In this document: positions 37,146 to 45,965 of the stretch, piece by piece | Numbering within the stretch: the first letter of the stretch is position 1 | Layout of the letters: the number at the start of each line of letters is the position of its first letter | Assembly (NCBI GenBank): GCA_965248675.1 | Contig: CBDFJZ010000008.1 | Span: 1,054,001 to 1,118,000, forward strand | Source of the DNA: UBA6627 sp965248675 | Lineage (GTDB): Bacteria > Chloroflexota > Dehalococcoidia > UBA2979 | DNA length: 64,000 nucleotides | Direction of reading: 5' to 3' | Program-made: the position numbers and the translations under genes | Notes under the pieces: model-generated | Database searches by the model: none | The model's input: the letters and a program-made list of their open reading frames with translations, nothing else | What the model was told of the DNA's origin: nothing

Positions 37146-37346
37146 GTGCAGAGCCGCAACTTCACGTCCGTGTATGTCCTCGCGGACGGGGAGTGGGTCT
37201 CCTTCATCCTCGGCGCGCCGGAGTTCGCGAACGCAGGGTTCCGGGAGCTGTTCGCCGATGGCCTTCCCTCGATCACGCCGCTGGTGGCCAGGAGTGAGGA
37301 GCCACCCTCAGCCGGCTCCGACGGTGCCGGCGCGCCAGCCAACTAG
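37146..37346 (+). pseudogene. C-terminal fragment of a secreted protein
   Basis: It reads FTSVYVLADGEWVSFILGAP, FANAGFRELFADGLPSITPL and a Ser/Pro/Ala tail. I recognise the pattern as the C-terminal end of extracellular proteins in Chloroflexota-like genomes. The 5' part is missing and the upstream sequence belongs to another gene. Confidence 0.4.
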
Positions 37347-37680
37347 GCCAAATAAGGTGGCTTGACTGTCCCACGCTCGGTGGGGCGCGAGGGCCGTCTC
37401 AGGGTTAGCCGGCGAGGACGAACCTCCGAAGAACACGGCTATCCACCAACCCTCACGAGACGCTGGAGGGGCCGCCACAGGAGGAGCACGACAAGCCTCT
37501 GCGGCTCTGGGGAGGAGCACGGCTGGAACTGCGCTGTAGCCGCGACGGCCTTCATCGAGGCCCACCCCATCGCACCAAGTAGGGGCGCTCTACCATATCG
37601 ACCGCGATCTTGCTGGCGTACGAGTACGCGGGCCGGCCCACCGATTGCTCATAAGGTTCTCTCAGGAGCTACTCTCACCC
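37347..37680. other. Intergenic, nothing recognised
   Basis: About 330 bp ahead of the HEPN-like gene. No family match, repeat or clear promoter seen; open frames are random-like. Confidence 0.4.
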
Positions 37681-37681
37681 C

Positions 37682-38971
37682 ATGTCTGGCACAGATGCAT
37701 TTTGGACCGAACTCGGAGACTACCTCCGCACCTTTCATGCCGCTCTGTTGTCACCGACGGATCCTGGCGACGTTCGGCTACTCGGGAGCCTCTGGATGCG
37801 CGCCTCGGAGGGGTCTCTGCGCCTCACGGTCGACGAGTCGCAGCGTTACGAGCAGCTCCTGCAGGCTGCCCGACGGGAGATCGCGCCACACGAGGATCTG
37901 TCGGTGGCCGCAATTGATACCGCTCTCAAGGATGCGATCTTTGCAGTGGCCGACATCCGCGCGACGCGCAGTAGCGACGTCGAAGTTCGCATCAGGGAAG
38001 CAATTGCAGAGTTCAGAACCTCCGTTGAGGGCCCGGAGTACGGCTATGAGTGTTGGTTGGAAGTCGAGGGACTAGAACTGGCCTCGCTTCCAGGCCAATT
38101 CGCCAACACGCGATTCGCACTGGTTGGAGATGCGGAAATCGAGAGCCTCTCGAATCTGGTCAAGCAGAAGCAATCGGTGGCTAAGGCCGAGAAGCTCGAG
38201 TACATCGATCGGGTTGCCAAGGAGATCCGAGAGCGGCCGGTCGCGATTCAACAGGTGAAGGCCCGCGACGGGCGTGCGGCTCTGTCCCTCGCGACGCGGG
38301 AGGTCCAGGTCACTCTCGAATGCCTGAACTTCTTCGCTGATGCCGTCCCGTACAACCGAGCGCGCCTGTGGATTTCGCGCGGGAGATCCCGCAGGGGGAG
38401 CAGTCTGCAAATGGCACTCGCCGATGAGGGATCGTTCCTGAGTAGCCCGAAAGCGGATGTCCCCTGGGAGTTCTCACTCGGCAGGCTCCGCGAACTCGAT
38501 GGCCCCGTCGGAGACGCCTTGGCGCGAGTTGAGACCCTGAGGGCGAAGGACGAGCGCAGCGAAGTTGAGGAACTTCTCCTTCGGGCGGTTCGCTGGGTTG
38601 GACGTGCTGCTACTGCTGATCGGCTTGAGGATGAGTTCCTGTTTTCTGTGATAGCCCTAGATTGCATCGTAAGGCCCGCCGGGGGCCACGAGGTCGGGCC
38701 TACGGTGGCGTCCCGGGTTGCTCGAGTCCTGCTCGGTAGCAGAAGCGATCGAGAGTGGCTAGAAAGTCAGCTAAGGAAGCTATACAACCTGAGGTCTGCT
38801 CTCGTGCATGACGGCAGTCTAGAAGTCACGGAAGATGACCGTGCAGTAGTCCACACCATCGCCTTGCGCACCGTCGTCTGGGCCCTCACGTCCCCAGACG
38901 TTGAGGGCCACGTCAGCCTTCATGATCTCGAGGGCTACTTCGACCAAATCACCAGTGTCAGCCATGGCTGA
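37682..38971 (+). CDS. HEPN-like protein, 429 aa (paralogue A)
   Basis: I do not know a named family for the whole protein. The N-terminal part (ASEGSLRLTVDESQRYEQLL, EIAPHEDLSVAAIDTALKDA) and middle block (VTLECLNFFADAVPYNRARL) are shared with the paralogue at 39462-40760. The C-terminal ~120 residues are helical and contain LYNLRSALVHDG: R371 and H376 form the Rx4H motif of HEPN ribonucleases, and the layout resembles Apea-type HEPN domains. The ATG follows CTCACCCC, so no strong ribosome-binding site. Predicted RNase in a defence setting; this is inference from the motif. Confidence 0.65.
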   Translation: MSGTDAFWTELGDYLRTFHAALLSPTDPGDVRLLGSLWMRASEGSLRLTVDESQRYEQLLQAARREIAPHEDLSVAAIDTALKDAIFAVADIRATRSSDVEVRIREAIAEFRTSVEGPEYGYECWLEVEGLELASLPGQFANTRFALVGDAEIESLSNLVKQKQSVAKAEKLEYIDRVAKEIRERPVAIQQVKARDGRAALSLATREVQVTLECLNFFADAVPYNRARLWISRGRSRRGSSLQMALADEGSFLSSPKADVPWEFSLGRLRELDGPVGDALARVETLRAKDERSEVEELLLRAVRWVGRAATADRLEDEFLFSVIALDCIVRPAGGHEVGPTVASRVARVLLGSRSDREWLESQLRKLYNLRSALVHDGSLEVTEDDRAVVHTIALRTVVWALTSPDVEGHVSLHDLEGYFDQITSVSHG

Positions 38972-39246
38972 CAGGTGCTCGCTGGCCACTTCTCTACCCG
39001 CCGAAACGTCCGCCGGAAGGCACTGAACCGTTCGGGGCATCAGGGAACGTTGGTTGGGCGGAGAGGGTTCGGACTAGTCGTCGCCTGGAGCTCAGAGATA
39101 TTCGCAAGGCGCGTAGGCGGTGAGACGCCAAGGGGAACGCCCAATACCCCACGCCCGTACGTAGATCGTCACGACGGGCACACCAGACGGGCTAACCCGG
39201 GGTACGCCGCCGCCGCCGGCGCCAGCGGTGGCGGGTCAGAGACTCG

Positions 39247-39450
39247 CTATCGTCGGGGGCGCTTGCCGCCTTCGCGCTCCCACCTGAGTGCCGCGTCTCG
39301 AGTCGTGCGCCGACCGATCTGTTCGATCTTCGCGCCGGGGAACTGCTCTTGATGCTCCGCCTGGCGCCGATCGGGATCGTTCGTGATGCCGCGGTGAACG
39401 ACCTTGTTTCCCTCCTTCAAGTGGTACTTGTAGGTGTCCCGCTCAGCCAT
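39247..39450 (-). CDS. Small GIY-YIG-like protein (67 aa)
   Basis: MAERDTYKYHLKEGNKVVHR then GITNDPDRRQAEHQEQFPG and TTRDAALRWEREGGKRP. The KYHL...VVHRGIT...R...EHQ order resembles the minimal GIY-YIG core (Y-x-Y, GIT, Arg and a Glu-His). It ends with a basic tail. It begins 11 bp after the stop of the HEPN paralogue B, so the two were co-transcribed. Whether it cleaves nucleic acid is unknown. Confidence 0.55.
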   Translation of the reverse strand: MAERDTYKYHLKEGNKVVHRGITNDPDRRQAEHQEQFPGAKIEQIGRRTTRDAALRWEREGGKRPRR

Positions 39451-39461
39451 TTTCTACTCCT

Positions 39462-40760
39462 TCACCGGCCGGTAGCTGGGCGGACACTGACGTCATCTCT
39501 AATCCATGACTGCAGCAACTCGTCTAGCGCACCGAGGGTTTGCACCCGTTTGACCTCGGGAGATACCAGAATGCCCAGCGTGACGCCTAGGGCAATCTCA
39601 TACATCTCCGTGCTGTCCGACTCTGAAATCTCGCGACTACCATCGTGCACGAGTTCGGACCTGACGCCGTACAACCTCGTAATCTCGTCCTCAAGGGGGC
39701 CACCATTGCTATGGCTCCGGCCCAGTATGGCGGCGGCCTGGGACACGAGGTGCTGCTTGGTGTGCCGCTCCACTCCAGGCCGCGTCAGGCACTCTAACGC
39801 GATCTCCGAGAACAGAACCTTATCCTCCGGTGATTCGGCGGCCGTGGCGCGGCCCACCCACCGCACCGCACGCAGTAGTAGTTCTTCGACCGGATCTCGT
39901 ACTTCATGAGCCAGCAGCTCCTCGACGCGCTTCACGGCCTCGCCAGCGAGACTTGGCAGGCCGTGAACCCGCTCGAGCGAGAACGTACCGAGTTTCGTTG
40001 CTTGTCGGTTCTCCCAGAAGGAACCGTCGCCGGCCAGGGCCACTTGCAGCGCGATGGCCGGTCCCGACTCACCGATTCGCAGAACAGTGGGCCGCCGCGC
40101 CCCGTCAGGTCCCCGGGGATGCCGGTTGTAGGAGATCACGTCAGCGAAGAAGTTGAGGCATTCGAGGGTGATGCTCAGCTTCCGCGTTGCGAGTCATACG
40201 GCAGCCGCGGGGTCGCGAGCGTGCACGCATTGAATCGCAACCGGCCGCCCACGAAGATCATCAGCCATCGTTTCGATGAGACTGAGCTTCTGCTCCTGGT
40301 CAACGGTGTGTTCTGTCCTAACACGCTCTGCAAGACGCTCGATGTCTTGATCGCCGAGCAGAACGAATCGTGTAGCGCCGAATTCGGCCAGCAGGGAGGC
40401 AGTGGCAAGCCCCTCGACTTCCAGCCAGCATTCGTATTCCTGCCGCGGCTTCTCGATGAACGATCTGCATTCGTTCACGGCCTGACCGATGCGGACCTCT
40501 ACGTCGGCGGCTCGTGTACCGGGCGAGTCCACAACGTCGAAAATCGCCTTCCGCAGCGCGGAGTCGATGACCGCTTCCGACATATCTCCATGGGGAGCCA
40601 AGGCATCACGGGCGCGTTGTAGCAGTCGATGGTAGTCCCGGTACTCGTCCGCTGAGAGGTGCAGAGACCCTTCGCCCGCGCGCGACCAGAAGCTGCCCGC
40701 TCCCAGCAAGGGCTCCCGCGAATCGGTGAGAGGCGACAGGCCAGCGCAAAAGTCGCGCAG
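39462..40760 (-). pseudogene. HEPN-like paralogue B, nonsense codon and lost N-terminus
   Basis: Aligns along its length with paralogue A: LRDFCAGLSPLTD, AGEGSLHLSADEYRDYHRLL, YECWLEVEGLATASLLAEFG, ITLECLNFFADVISYNRHP and LLLRAVRWVGRATAAESPED. The HEPN motif LYGVRSELVHDG keeps R and H. A TGA at 40194-40196 replaces the Ser of A's RAALSLATRE and splits the gene (pieces 40194-40709 and 39462-40139). The first ~15 residues are cut off by an IS-A scrap at 40761. Divergence from A is high, so the duplication is old. Confidence 0.75.
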
Positions 40761-40829
40761 CTCTCGTGGCTCGCCGATACTCTGCTATCTCAGCATCGAA
40801 CCGCACGGATCAAGTTTTGCCGTCCCACG
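40761..40829 (-). mobile_element. IS-A right-end scrap
   Basis: 69 bp: CTCTCGTGGCTCGCCGATAC to the terminal AGTTTTGCCGTCCCACG. It separates the HEPN paralogue from a truncated methylase; both genes are broken at its edges. Confidence 0.82.
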
Positions 40830-41265
40830 GGGGATCCAGGTAGATCACTGCTGCCGCGCTGGCCGCGATCGCCTCGCGCGCGTCGCGCTGGGTGGCGTGC
40901 CCGCGGCCGCCGATCACGCCCCCGTTGATCGCGGTCGCGAGGGTGCGCAGGCCCGCCGGTTGGATCCAGCGATCGCGGCGCAGGTAGTGACCGAGCCGGC
41001 GTGGGGAGATCGTGTCGTACTCCCCCGCCGCCGCGCGCGCCGCGTCCGTGGCGTTGGGCAGCGACATCGGGAAGAGGCGGCAGACCAGCTTGATCGCCAG
41101 CAGCTCCAGGAGGGCGCGCGTAGGCGCCTGACGCGCCGCGGCGGCCGTGAGGAGGCCGTCGATCCGTCGCGCCTGCGCGGGGGTGAACACCGACACGGCC
41201 GCGGCCCCGTTCGCTCGGAGATCATCCGGGCGCAGCGTCGCCAGCCAGTCCGCGCCCAGCGCCAT
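40830..41265 (-). pseudogene. DNA adenine methylase-like gene, cut at the DPP motif
   Basis: N-terminal ~143 residues: MALGADWLATLRPDDLRANG, RQAPTRALLELLAIKLVCRL, SPRRLGHYLRRDRW, GGVIGGRGHATQRDAREAIA and VIYLDPPW. DPP(Y/W) is methyltransferase motif IV that holds the target adenine. The gene ends there in IS-A terminal sequence. The SAM-binding motif that should follow is missing, so it is inactive. Confidence 0.7.
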
Positions 41266-41370
41266 CTACGCGGGGAGAGGCGGCGGGGGGGCACTCCTCT
41301 ACTCCCGACCCCATCCTCGACACCCACGCCCCCTCCGCTAACAGTACGTTGACAGCCACGGCGCGAGCCT

Positions 41371-41405
41371 GAGCCCGTCCTTCCCACTACGGGAAGGGCG
41401 GGCTC
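41371..41405. terminator. Strong stem-loop downstream of the prohibitin-like gene
   Basis: 15-bp stem with one G-T pair (GAGCCCGTCCTTCCC / GGGAAGGGCGGGCTC) and loop ACTAC, 29 bp past the stop at 41434. No T-run. Confidence 0.55.
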
Positions 41406-41433
41406 GCATTGGCAGCGCGTCACGCCCGCTTCG

Positions 41434-42516
41434 CTACGGCACGATTGGGGCGGCCCGCAGGAAGTTCGTAGGGTCGAGCAGGAAGTTCGACCCGGACGGC
41501 AATATCGCGATCTGGACACCCGCGAGTTGCTTCAGCGCTTCGAACTGGATCAGGTCCGTTGTGAGCGACGCCGCGATGGCGTCGTTTGCCTGCGCCTTCG
41601 CCTCGCCCTCCAGCACCAGTGCCTCGGCCTCCCCCTCGGCGGCGAGCACACGCGCCTGCTTCTCCGCTTCCGCCGTCAGGATGCGAGATTCCCGGTCGCC
41701 CCGTGCGCGCGCGACCTGCGCGGCCGCCTCGCCCTCTGCCTGCGCCTCGGCCTGCAAGGCCTCCGCCGTGCGCTGCGCCACGACCTCCCGCGCACGCAGA
41801 GCGTCCTGCGTCGCCACCTGCTTGGCCTCGATCGACTGCTCGAACGCGGTCTCGTACGAGATGTCGTCGATCTGGAGCGAGACGACGGTGATCGAGAACT
41901 GCTGAAGGTCCGCGGCCAGGTTTGCGGCGACGTTAGTGCGGATCTGCTCACGCAGTCGCGTGGCGTCCACGGCGTTGAACTTGACGACCTCGGCCTTGAA
42001 GAACTGACGCACGCGCGTGGGGATCAGCGTGTTAAAGAAGTCCACGCCCACGTTGCGCATCAGCCCCTGCACTGCCTCCGGGCTGACCTGCCAGTTGAGC
42101 GTGACGTTGAAGAAGACGTTCTGCGTCTCCAGCGAGGCCGCCGCCACAGAGCCCAGCCCCTCGGCTCTGTCGCTGAACTCGGCGCGCTGCACCTTGATGT
42201 CGACCCGCCGCAGGTCGCGCCAAGGTGCGATGAACTGCGGTCCCTCGCCTACCTGGCCGACGATCTTGCCGAACTCCGAGACGACCCCGACCTCGCCCGC
42301 CGGGATCGGGTGGTACGACCGAAAGAGTGTCAGCCCGATGCTCGCCAGCACGAACACGACGACGACGCCGGTGATCGCCGGGCGCGTCAAATCTCGCGCC
42401 GGCATCACCTCGCCGAAGGCCGTCCGCACCGGCAGCCGGAACACGCCGACGCGCGCCGCCAGGACGACGACCACGGCGACGCCCGCGAGGATCGCCATCC
42501 CCAGAATCCAGATCAT
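41434..42516 (-). CDS. Prohibitin-like SPFH/Band 7 membrane protein
   Basis: An intact 360-aa SPFH protein. Two N-terminal membrane helices (WILGMAILAGVAVVVVLAA, TGVVVVFVLASIGLTL) are followed by the Band 7 domain (VGVVSEFGKIVGQVGEGPQF, FFNTLIPTRVRQFF, QQFSITVVSLQIDDISYE) and an Ala/Glu-rich coiled coil (EALQAEAQAEGEAAAQVARA). Such proteins form ring scaffolds in the membrane and often stabilise proteases. The ATG sits 27 bp after the promoter side; a strong hairpin lies at its 3' end. It appears intact and chromosomal. Confidence 0.88.
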   Translation of the reverse strand: MIWILGMAILAGVAVVVVLAARVGVFRLPVRTAFGEVMPARDLTRPAITGVVVVFVLASIGLTLFRSYHPIPAGEVGVVSEFGKIVGQVGEGPQFIAPWRDLRRVDIKVQRAEFSDRAEGLGSVAAASLETQNVFFNVTLNWQVSPEAVQGLMRNVGVDFFNTLIPTRVRQFFKAEVVKFNAVDATRLREQIRTNVAANLAADLQQFSITVVSLQIDDISYETAFEQSIEAKQVATQDALRAREVVAQRTAEALQAEAQAEGEAAAQVARARGDRESRILTAEAEKQARVLAAEGEAEALVLEGEAKAQANDAIAASLTTDLIQFEALKQLAGVQIAILPSGSNFLLDPTNFLRAAPIVP

Positions 42517-42575
42517 CAGTTACCTCCTTGCCACTCCGGTCTCGCCGGAGTTGCATTCGAGTCCTGCCGGAATCC

Positions 42576-42852
42576 ATGGAATTCGAACTACCAGCGCTGG
42601 ATGTCCTAGACGTCGCCGACCCCCAAGCGGTTAGCGGCGTCCGCGAATCGGTGACGCCCTATCAGGCTAGCGCACCAACCACCATCATCACGGGCAAGGT
42701 AAACGAAGACGGCAGCTTCGAGATGCGCACGGACGCCATCGCAAGAGACAAGCCCGACACCGATGGTACGCCCGGCAAATTGAACGTCAGGAAGACCAAG
42801 GCTAGGGCTAGGGACATGATCAATATCGGCGCGGGAAATCCGTTGCCGCCCT
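42576..42852 (+). other. Unknown open frame truncated by IS-A
   Basis: 92 codons starting MEFELPALDVLDVADPQAVS, with TIITGKVNEDGSFEMRTDAI. No family recognised. It is cut by the left end of IS-A copy 3. Codon use is less GC-rich than the neighbours. Confidence 0.35.
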
Positions 42853-43973
42853 CGTGGGGCGGCAAAACCTCATGCGGCCCACCGATACTGATGATGCAAA
42901 CCTCCTAGCAGCGGCTTGCTGTCGACTCGCTGGCTCGGCATCCGCTGCACCGGCTTGCGTCCCTCCGGAGCGTCGAGCGCCAATGACCGATGCGGCCGCA
43001 TCGCGTTGTAGTGCTGGACGTACTGACCAAGCACCCGCCTCCGCTGCCGTTCGTTGACGGCGATGACGTGATCGAGGCACTCGCGCCGGAGCGTCCCGAT
43101 CACCCGCTCGGCGATGGCGTTGGCGTTCGGCGCGCGCAGCGGAGTGAGAATCGTCTCGATCCCGATCCGTCGAGCGCGTGCGATGAAGTCCCCGCCATCG
43201 CTACGGTCGCGGTCTCGGATGAGGAACCCTGGCTGCTGACCCCGGGCGGTCGCCTCGATCATCTGCCTCCAGATCCAGGGCGCGATCGGGTGCTCCGTGA
43301 CGTTCCAGTGCCGGATGCGGTGCCGGCCGTGGTCGATCACGACGAACACGTAGCGCGTGCGGAAGGTGAGGGTCTGCACCGTGAACCGGTCAGCAGCCCG
43401 GATGCTGGACGGGTGGTTGCGCCGAAACGTGCGCCACGACTGACTCGGCGGTCCCGGGAGCGCCTGCTGACGGTAGCGGCTCACGGTGCGAGCGCTGACG
43501 TCGAAGCCAAGCGCACGCAGCTCACCAACGATGCGGACGGCGCCCCACCGCGGATGCTCAGTGGCGCTGCGCAGGATCAGCCGCTGCCACGCGGCGGGAA
43601 TGTGGGGACGCCCAGGTCCCGCGACGACTCTTCCAGCGCCAGTAGGCGCGCCAGGCAGAACGCTGCCACCGCACACCCGTGTCCGGCTCGACCATCACGA
43701 GCGTGCCTCGCCAGCCGGACCAACCGCGTGCCAGTAGTGACCAGCATCGGCGGTCGTGGCGACGGAGCCGCGGTCGACGACGGCCCCGGCTGCAGACGGC
43801 GAGCTGATGCCGCAGCGCTCAGTGCTCGAGGACGAGATCTCGGCGGGCGCGGATCGAAGCGAAGAGTGCTGCGACAAGCAGACGGAGGTAGAGCACAGAC
43901 GAGCCTCTCGTGGCTCGCCGATACTCTGCTAGCTCAGGACAGAGCTGCATCTATCAGGCTTTGCCGTCCCACG
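42853..43973 (-). mobile_element. IS-A copy 3, full length
   Basis: Terminal repeats CGTGGGGCGGCAAAACC and complement of CGTGGGACGGCAAAGCCT. The inverted match continues 4 bp outside the ends (CCCT / AGGG). Confidence 0.88.
42870..43896 (-). pseudogene. IS-A transposase, doubly disabled (copy 3)
   Basis: It carries both the extra C that breaks the frame (near 43618) and a TGA in the HLALRH motif (near 43818). The catalytic part, ORF 42870-43676, is almost identical to copy 1. Confidence 0.8.
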
Positions 43974-44085
43974 AGGGTGGGAGGGCGTCGAAGCGACGGG
44001 GCGTTCGCATGGGCCGAGCATCGACCGTGCGCACCGTGCGCCGCTCCAGGTAGTTGGCTTCGTCAGCCTCCGGTCTAGCGCTCAT
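43974..44085 (-). pseudogene. Phage-like gene start, truncated by IS-A
   Basis: ATG at 44085 overlaps the stop of the upstream 54-aa gene (ATGA). Reads MSARPEADEANYLERRTVRT then VDARPMRTPRRFDAL before the IS-A end. Probably the next gene of the phage-like block; the product is unknown. Confidence 0.4.
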
Positions 44086-44246
44086 CTTGCCTCACGGTCC
44101 CCACACAGGCCGCGCAGGTCAGCGCTGACGGTCCACTCGTCGCAGCGCGCGCACCGTACGAGCGGCGGGATGGCGAGTAGGTAGCGGGCCTCGTTGATGA
44201 AGAACACTGCCCGGTTGTTCAGATCCAGGACCTGCTCGATGGTCAT
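44082..44246 (-). CDS. Small Cys-rich protein (54 aa) of a phage-like block
   Basis: MTIEQVLDLNNRAVFFINEA, then LAIPPLVRCARCDEWTVSAD and LCGDREAR. The CxxC and a third Cys suggest a zinc ribbon. The start overlaps no gene but its stop overlaps the next start, so it is part of a tightly packed minus-strand run. No family known. Confidence 0.5.
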   Translation of the reverse strand: MTIEQVLDLNNRAVFFINEARYLLAIPPLVRCARCDEWTVSADLRGLCGDREAR

Positions 44247-44271
44247 GCTCATCCATGAGCACATCGCATGA

Positions 44272-44781
44272 TCATGGTGCCTCCTTTGCTTCGCCCTCGG
44301 CTTCCTCGGCTGTGAGCTCCGCCGGTGTGCGGGCGTGCTGCTCCTCGGCTGCGAGCGCGGCGAGCGTGCGGGCCTGCTGCTCGGCAGGCCGGACGAACTC
44401 GAACGTGACCTTGCGGTCGCCCGTGACCTCCATGCCGCCCGGGTGCTCCACCTGGACGTTGTCGCGGTACAGGCGCGGTCGGTGCGCCCTGAGCAGGAAC
44501 ATGAGCAGCTTGTCGCTGTAGACGTTTTCGGTCCCCACGACCTCGCCGGCGTACCAGACATCGCGCTTGATGCCCGTGGCGCGACGACGGGCCTCGCCGT
44601 CGAGCAGGTCGACGGCCTCATCGAGCGCCTCTTCCCATAGACGTCTAAACGTCTTGTTCCGGTTGCGTGTCTGGTAGGCGTTCTGACGGGTCACCCCGGC
44701 CCCGCTGGCCGCGAGCGTGATGTTGCCCGTGGCCTTGAGCCGTTCGATGAACACGTCCCGCCAGGCGGCCGCAGCCCTCAT
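44272..44781 (-). CDS. Phage terminase small-subunit-like protein
   Basis: 169 aa from the ATG at 44781 (AAATGA overlap with a short upstream frame). The N-terminal helix-turn-helix is FIERLKATGNITLAASGAG then VTRQNAYQTRNRNKTF, followed by FRRLWEEALDEAVDLLDGEA and DKLLMFLLRAHRPRLYRDN. This arrangement is seen in small-terminase and phage DNA-binding proteins. The C-terminus has an imperfect repeat of AEEQ(H)ARTPAEL type. A shorter paralogue lies at 44990-45187. Confidence 0.6.
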   Translation of the reverse strand: MRAAAAWRDVFIERLKATGNITLAASGAGVTRQNAYQTRNRNKTFRRLWEEALDEAVDLLDGEARRRATGIKRDVWYAGEVVGTENVYSDKLLMFLLRAHRPRLYRDNVQVEHPGGMEVTGDRKVTFEFVRPAEQQARTLAALAAEEQHARTPAELTAEEAEGEAKEAP

Positions 44782-44822
44782 TTCGCCCCCCCCCACCTCT
44801 GGGTGTCAACCTTTGTCAACAC

Positions 44823-44990
44823 TCAACCTAATAGGAATTGGCTGCCCTGCGCAATCGCGGTGGTCGCCGCGTCCAGGTCTGCCAGGAGGTCCGGGTCGCG
44901 CAGCAGCCGCTCCTTCAATGCCAGATCGGTGAACCCGTACAGGTACCACTGCTCCGACCTCTCGGCGCTCTCGGCGCTCTCGTCAGGCAT
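44823..44990 (-). CDS. Small protein (55 aa) in the phage-like block
   Basis: ATG at 44990 lies in TGATG overlap with the previous gene's stop, so coupled translation is likely. MPDESAESAERSEQWYLYGF then LALKERLLRDPDLLADLDAA and IAQGSQFLLG. Unknown family. Confidence 0.5.
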   Translation of the reverse strand: MPDESAESAERSEQWYLYGFTDLALKERLLRDPDLLADLDAATTAIAQGSQFLLG

Positions 44991-45187
44991 CAGATGTCCT
45001 CGCGCTCGAGCAGATCCACGGCCTGCTCGAGCGCCTCATCCCATAGGCGCCTGAACGCCTTGCTCCGGTTGCGCGTCCGGTAGGCGTGCTGGCGGGCCAC
45101 CCCGGCCCCGCTGGCCGCGAGCGTGATGTTGCCCGTGGCCTTGAGCCGGTCGATGAACACGCCCCGCCAGGCGGCTGCAGCCGTCAA
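44990..45187 (-). CDS. Short terminase/HTH-like paralogue (65 aa)
   Basis: TTG start preceded by GGGGGG. FIDRLKATGNITLAASGAGV then RQHAYRTRNRSKAFRRLWDE is 70-80% like the first 60 residues of the 44272 gene, then it stops at LEREDI. The same start region recurs at 55.6 kb fused to a transposase. Confidence 0.55.
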   Translation of the reverse strand: MTAAAAWRGVFIDRLKATGNITLAASGAGVARQHAYRTRNRSKAFRRLWDEALEQAVDLLEREDI

Positions 45188-45323
45188 AATTCCCCCCTTT
45201 TTTTAGGTGTCGCCTTTTGTCGCCTCTGACGCGTCGTGCAACAGCCCGATCAGGTCCGGCGCCTCGTCGACGTCGCGCCGACGGACTGCTGCTGGGCGTC
45301 CCCGATGGTGATGAGGAGTGGCG

Positions 45324-45363
45324 CGCCGGGAAGGATTCGAACCCTCGACCCTCAGATCCGAAG
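45324..45363 (-). repeat. tRNA-Arg 3' half, att-like copy
   Basis: 40 bp identical to 57425-57464 inside the intact tRNA-Arg, plus 14 flanking bases with two differences. It covers the T-arm and the 3' side of the anticodon stem. It marks the left boundary of DNA inserted at tRNA-Arg. Confidence 0.8.
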
Positions 45364-45470
45364 AAAGATGGTCGTGAGCGACCGCTGTTTCGAGCGAATC
45401 TACGACTTCAGGGAAACTTCAGGGGAAACGCAGGCTCAGGACCGCTTCAGGGGGCACCGGATAAAGCCGT

Positions 45471-45485
45471 GGGGGGGGGGGGGGG
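45471..45485. repeat. Run of 15 G
   Basis: Longest homopolymer in the window, 110 bp from the tRNA-Arg att copy. Length may be unreliable. Confidence 0.6.
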
Positions 45486-45636
45486 CAAGAAGGCCGAATC
45501 GCTCCGCAGGTCTGAGCCGCACTAATACGGTGGAACTTCGCCTCGACATCGAACGCACCCCATGGGATCTCGCGCGCCGTCTGGCAGTCGATCGTTGATC
45601 ATGGACGCTCGGACCAGCTAGAAAGTCAAACCCAAA

Positions 45637-45897
45637 GTCCGCGAGCCTGACTTCAGCGCCTTCCTGCCCGAGGCGGACTTCTTGGTGCTGGCTATCCCGA
45701 TTGCCCCGGAGGTGGTGGGCCTCATCGATCTGCGCGCCCTGGCGCTCATGAGCAGACCGCCACGCTGATCAATGTCGGACGCGGGGCCCTGGTCGACATT
45801 CCAGCCCTCAAACAGTCCCTCCAGGACGGGCACCTACGTCACTTCTGTACGGATGTGCTGCCAACCGAGCCTTGGCCCTCATGGAGCGGCGTTTCGT
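45637..45897 (+). pseudogene. D-2-hydroxyacid dehydrogenase remnant
   Basis: Reads DFLVLAIPIAPEVVGLIDLR, then after a frame change near 45755 LINVGRGALVDIPALKQSL and DVLPTEPW. LINVGRGALVD is the catalytic-domain signature of the family. No start and no full NAD domain. Confidence 0.7.
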
Positions 45898-45965
45898 GAT
45901 GGGACTGCGCTCGTGCTGCGTAGACGGTGTGTTAGCATCCCGCGGCTACGAGAGGGAGTGCCAGG

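Noticed and set aside
10376..40196. Alternative genetic code with reassigned TGA/TAG
   Set aside because: Intact genes throughout end normally at TAG, TGA and TAA; the in-frame stops occur in decaying genes.
41527..42609. 360-aa plus-strand open frame
   Set aside because: Antisense shadow of the prohibitin-like gene.
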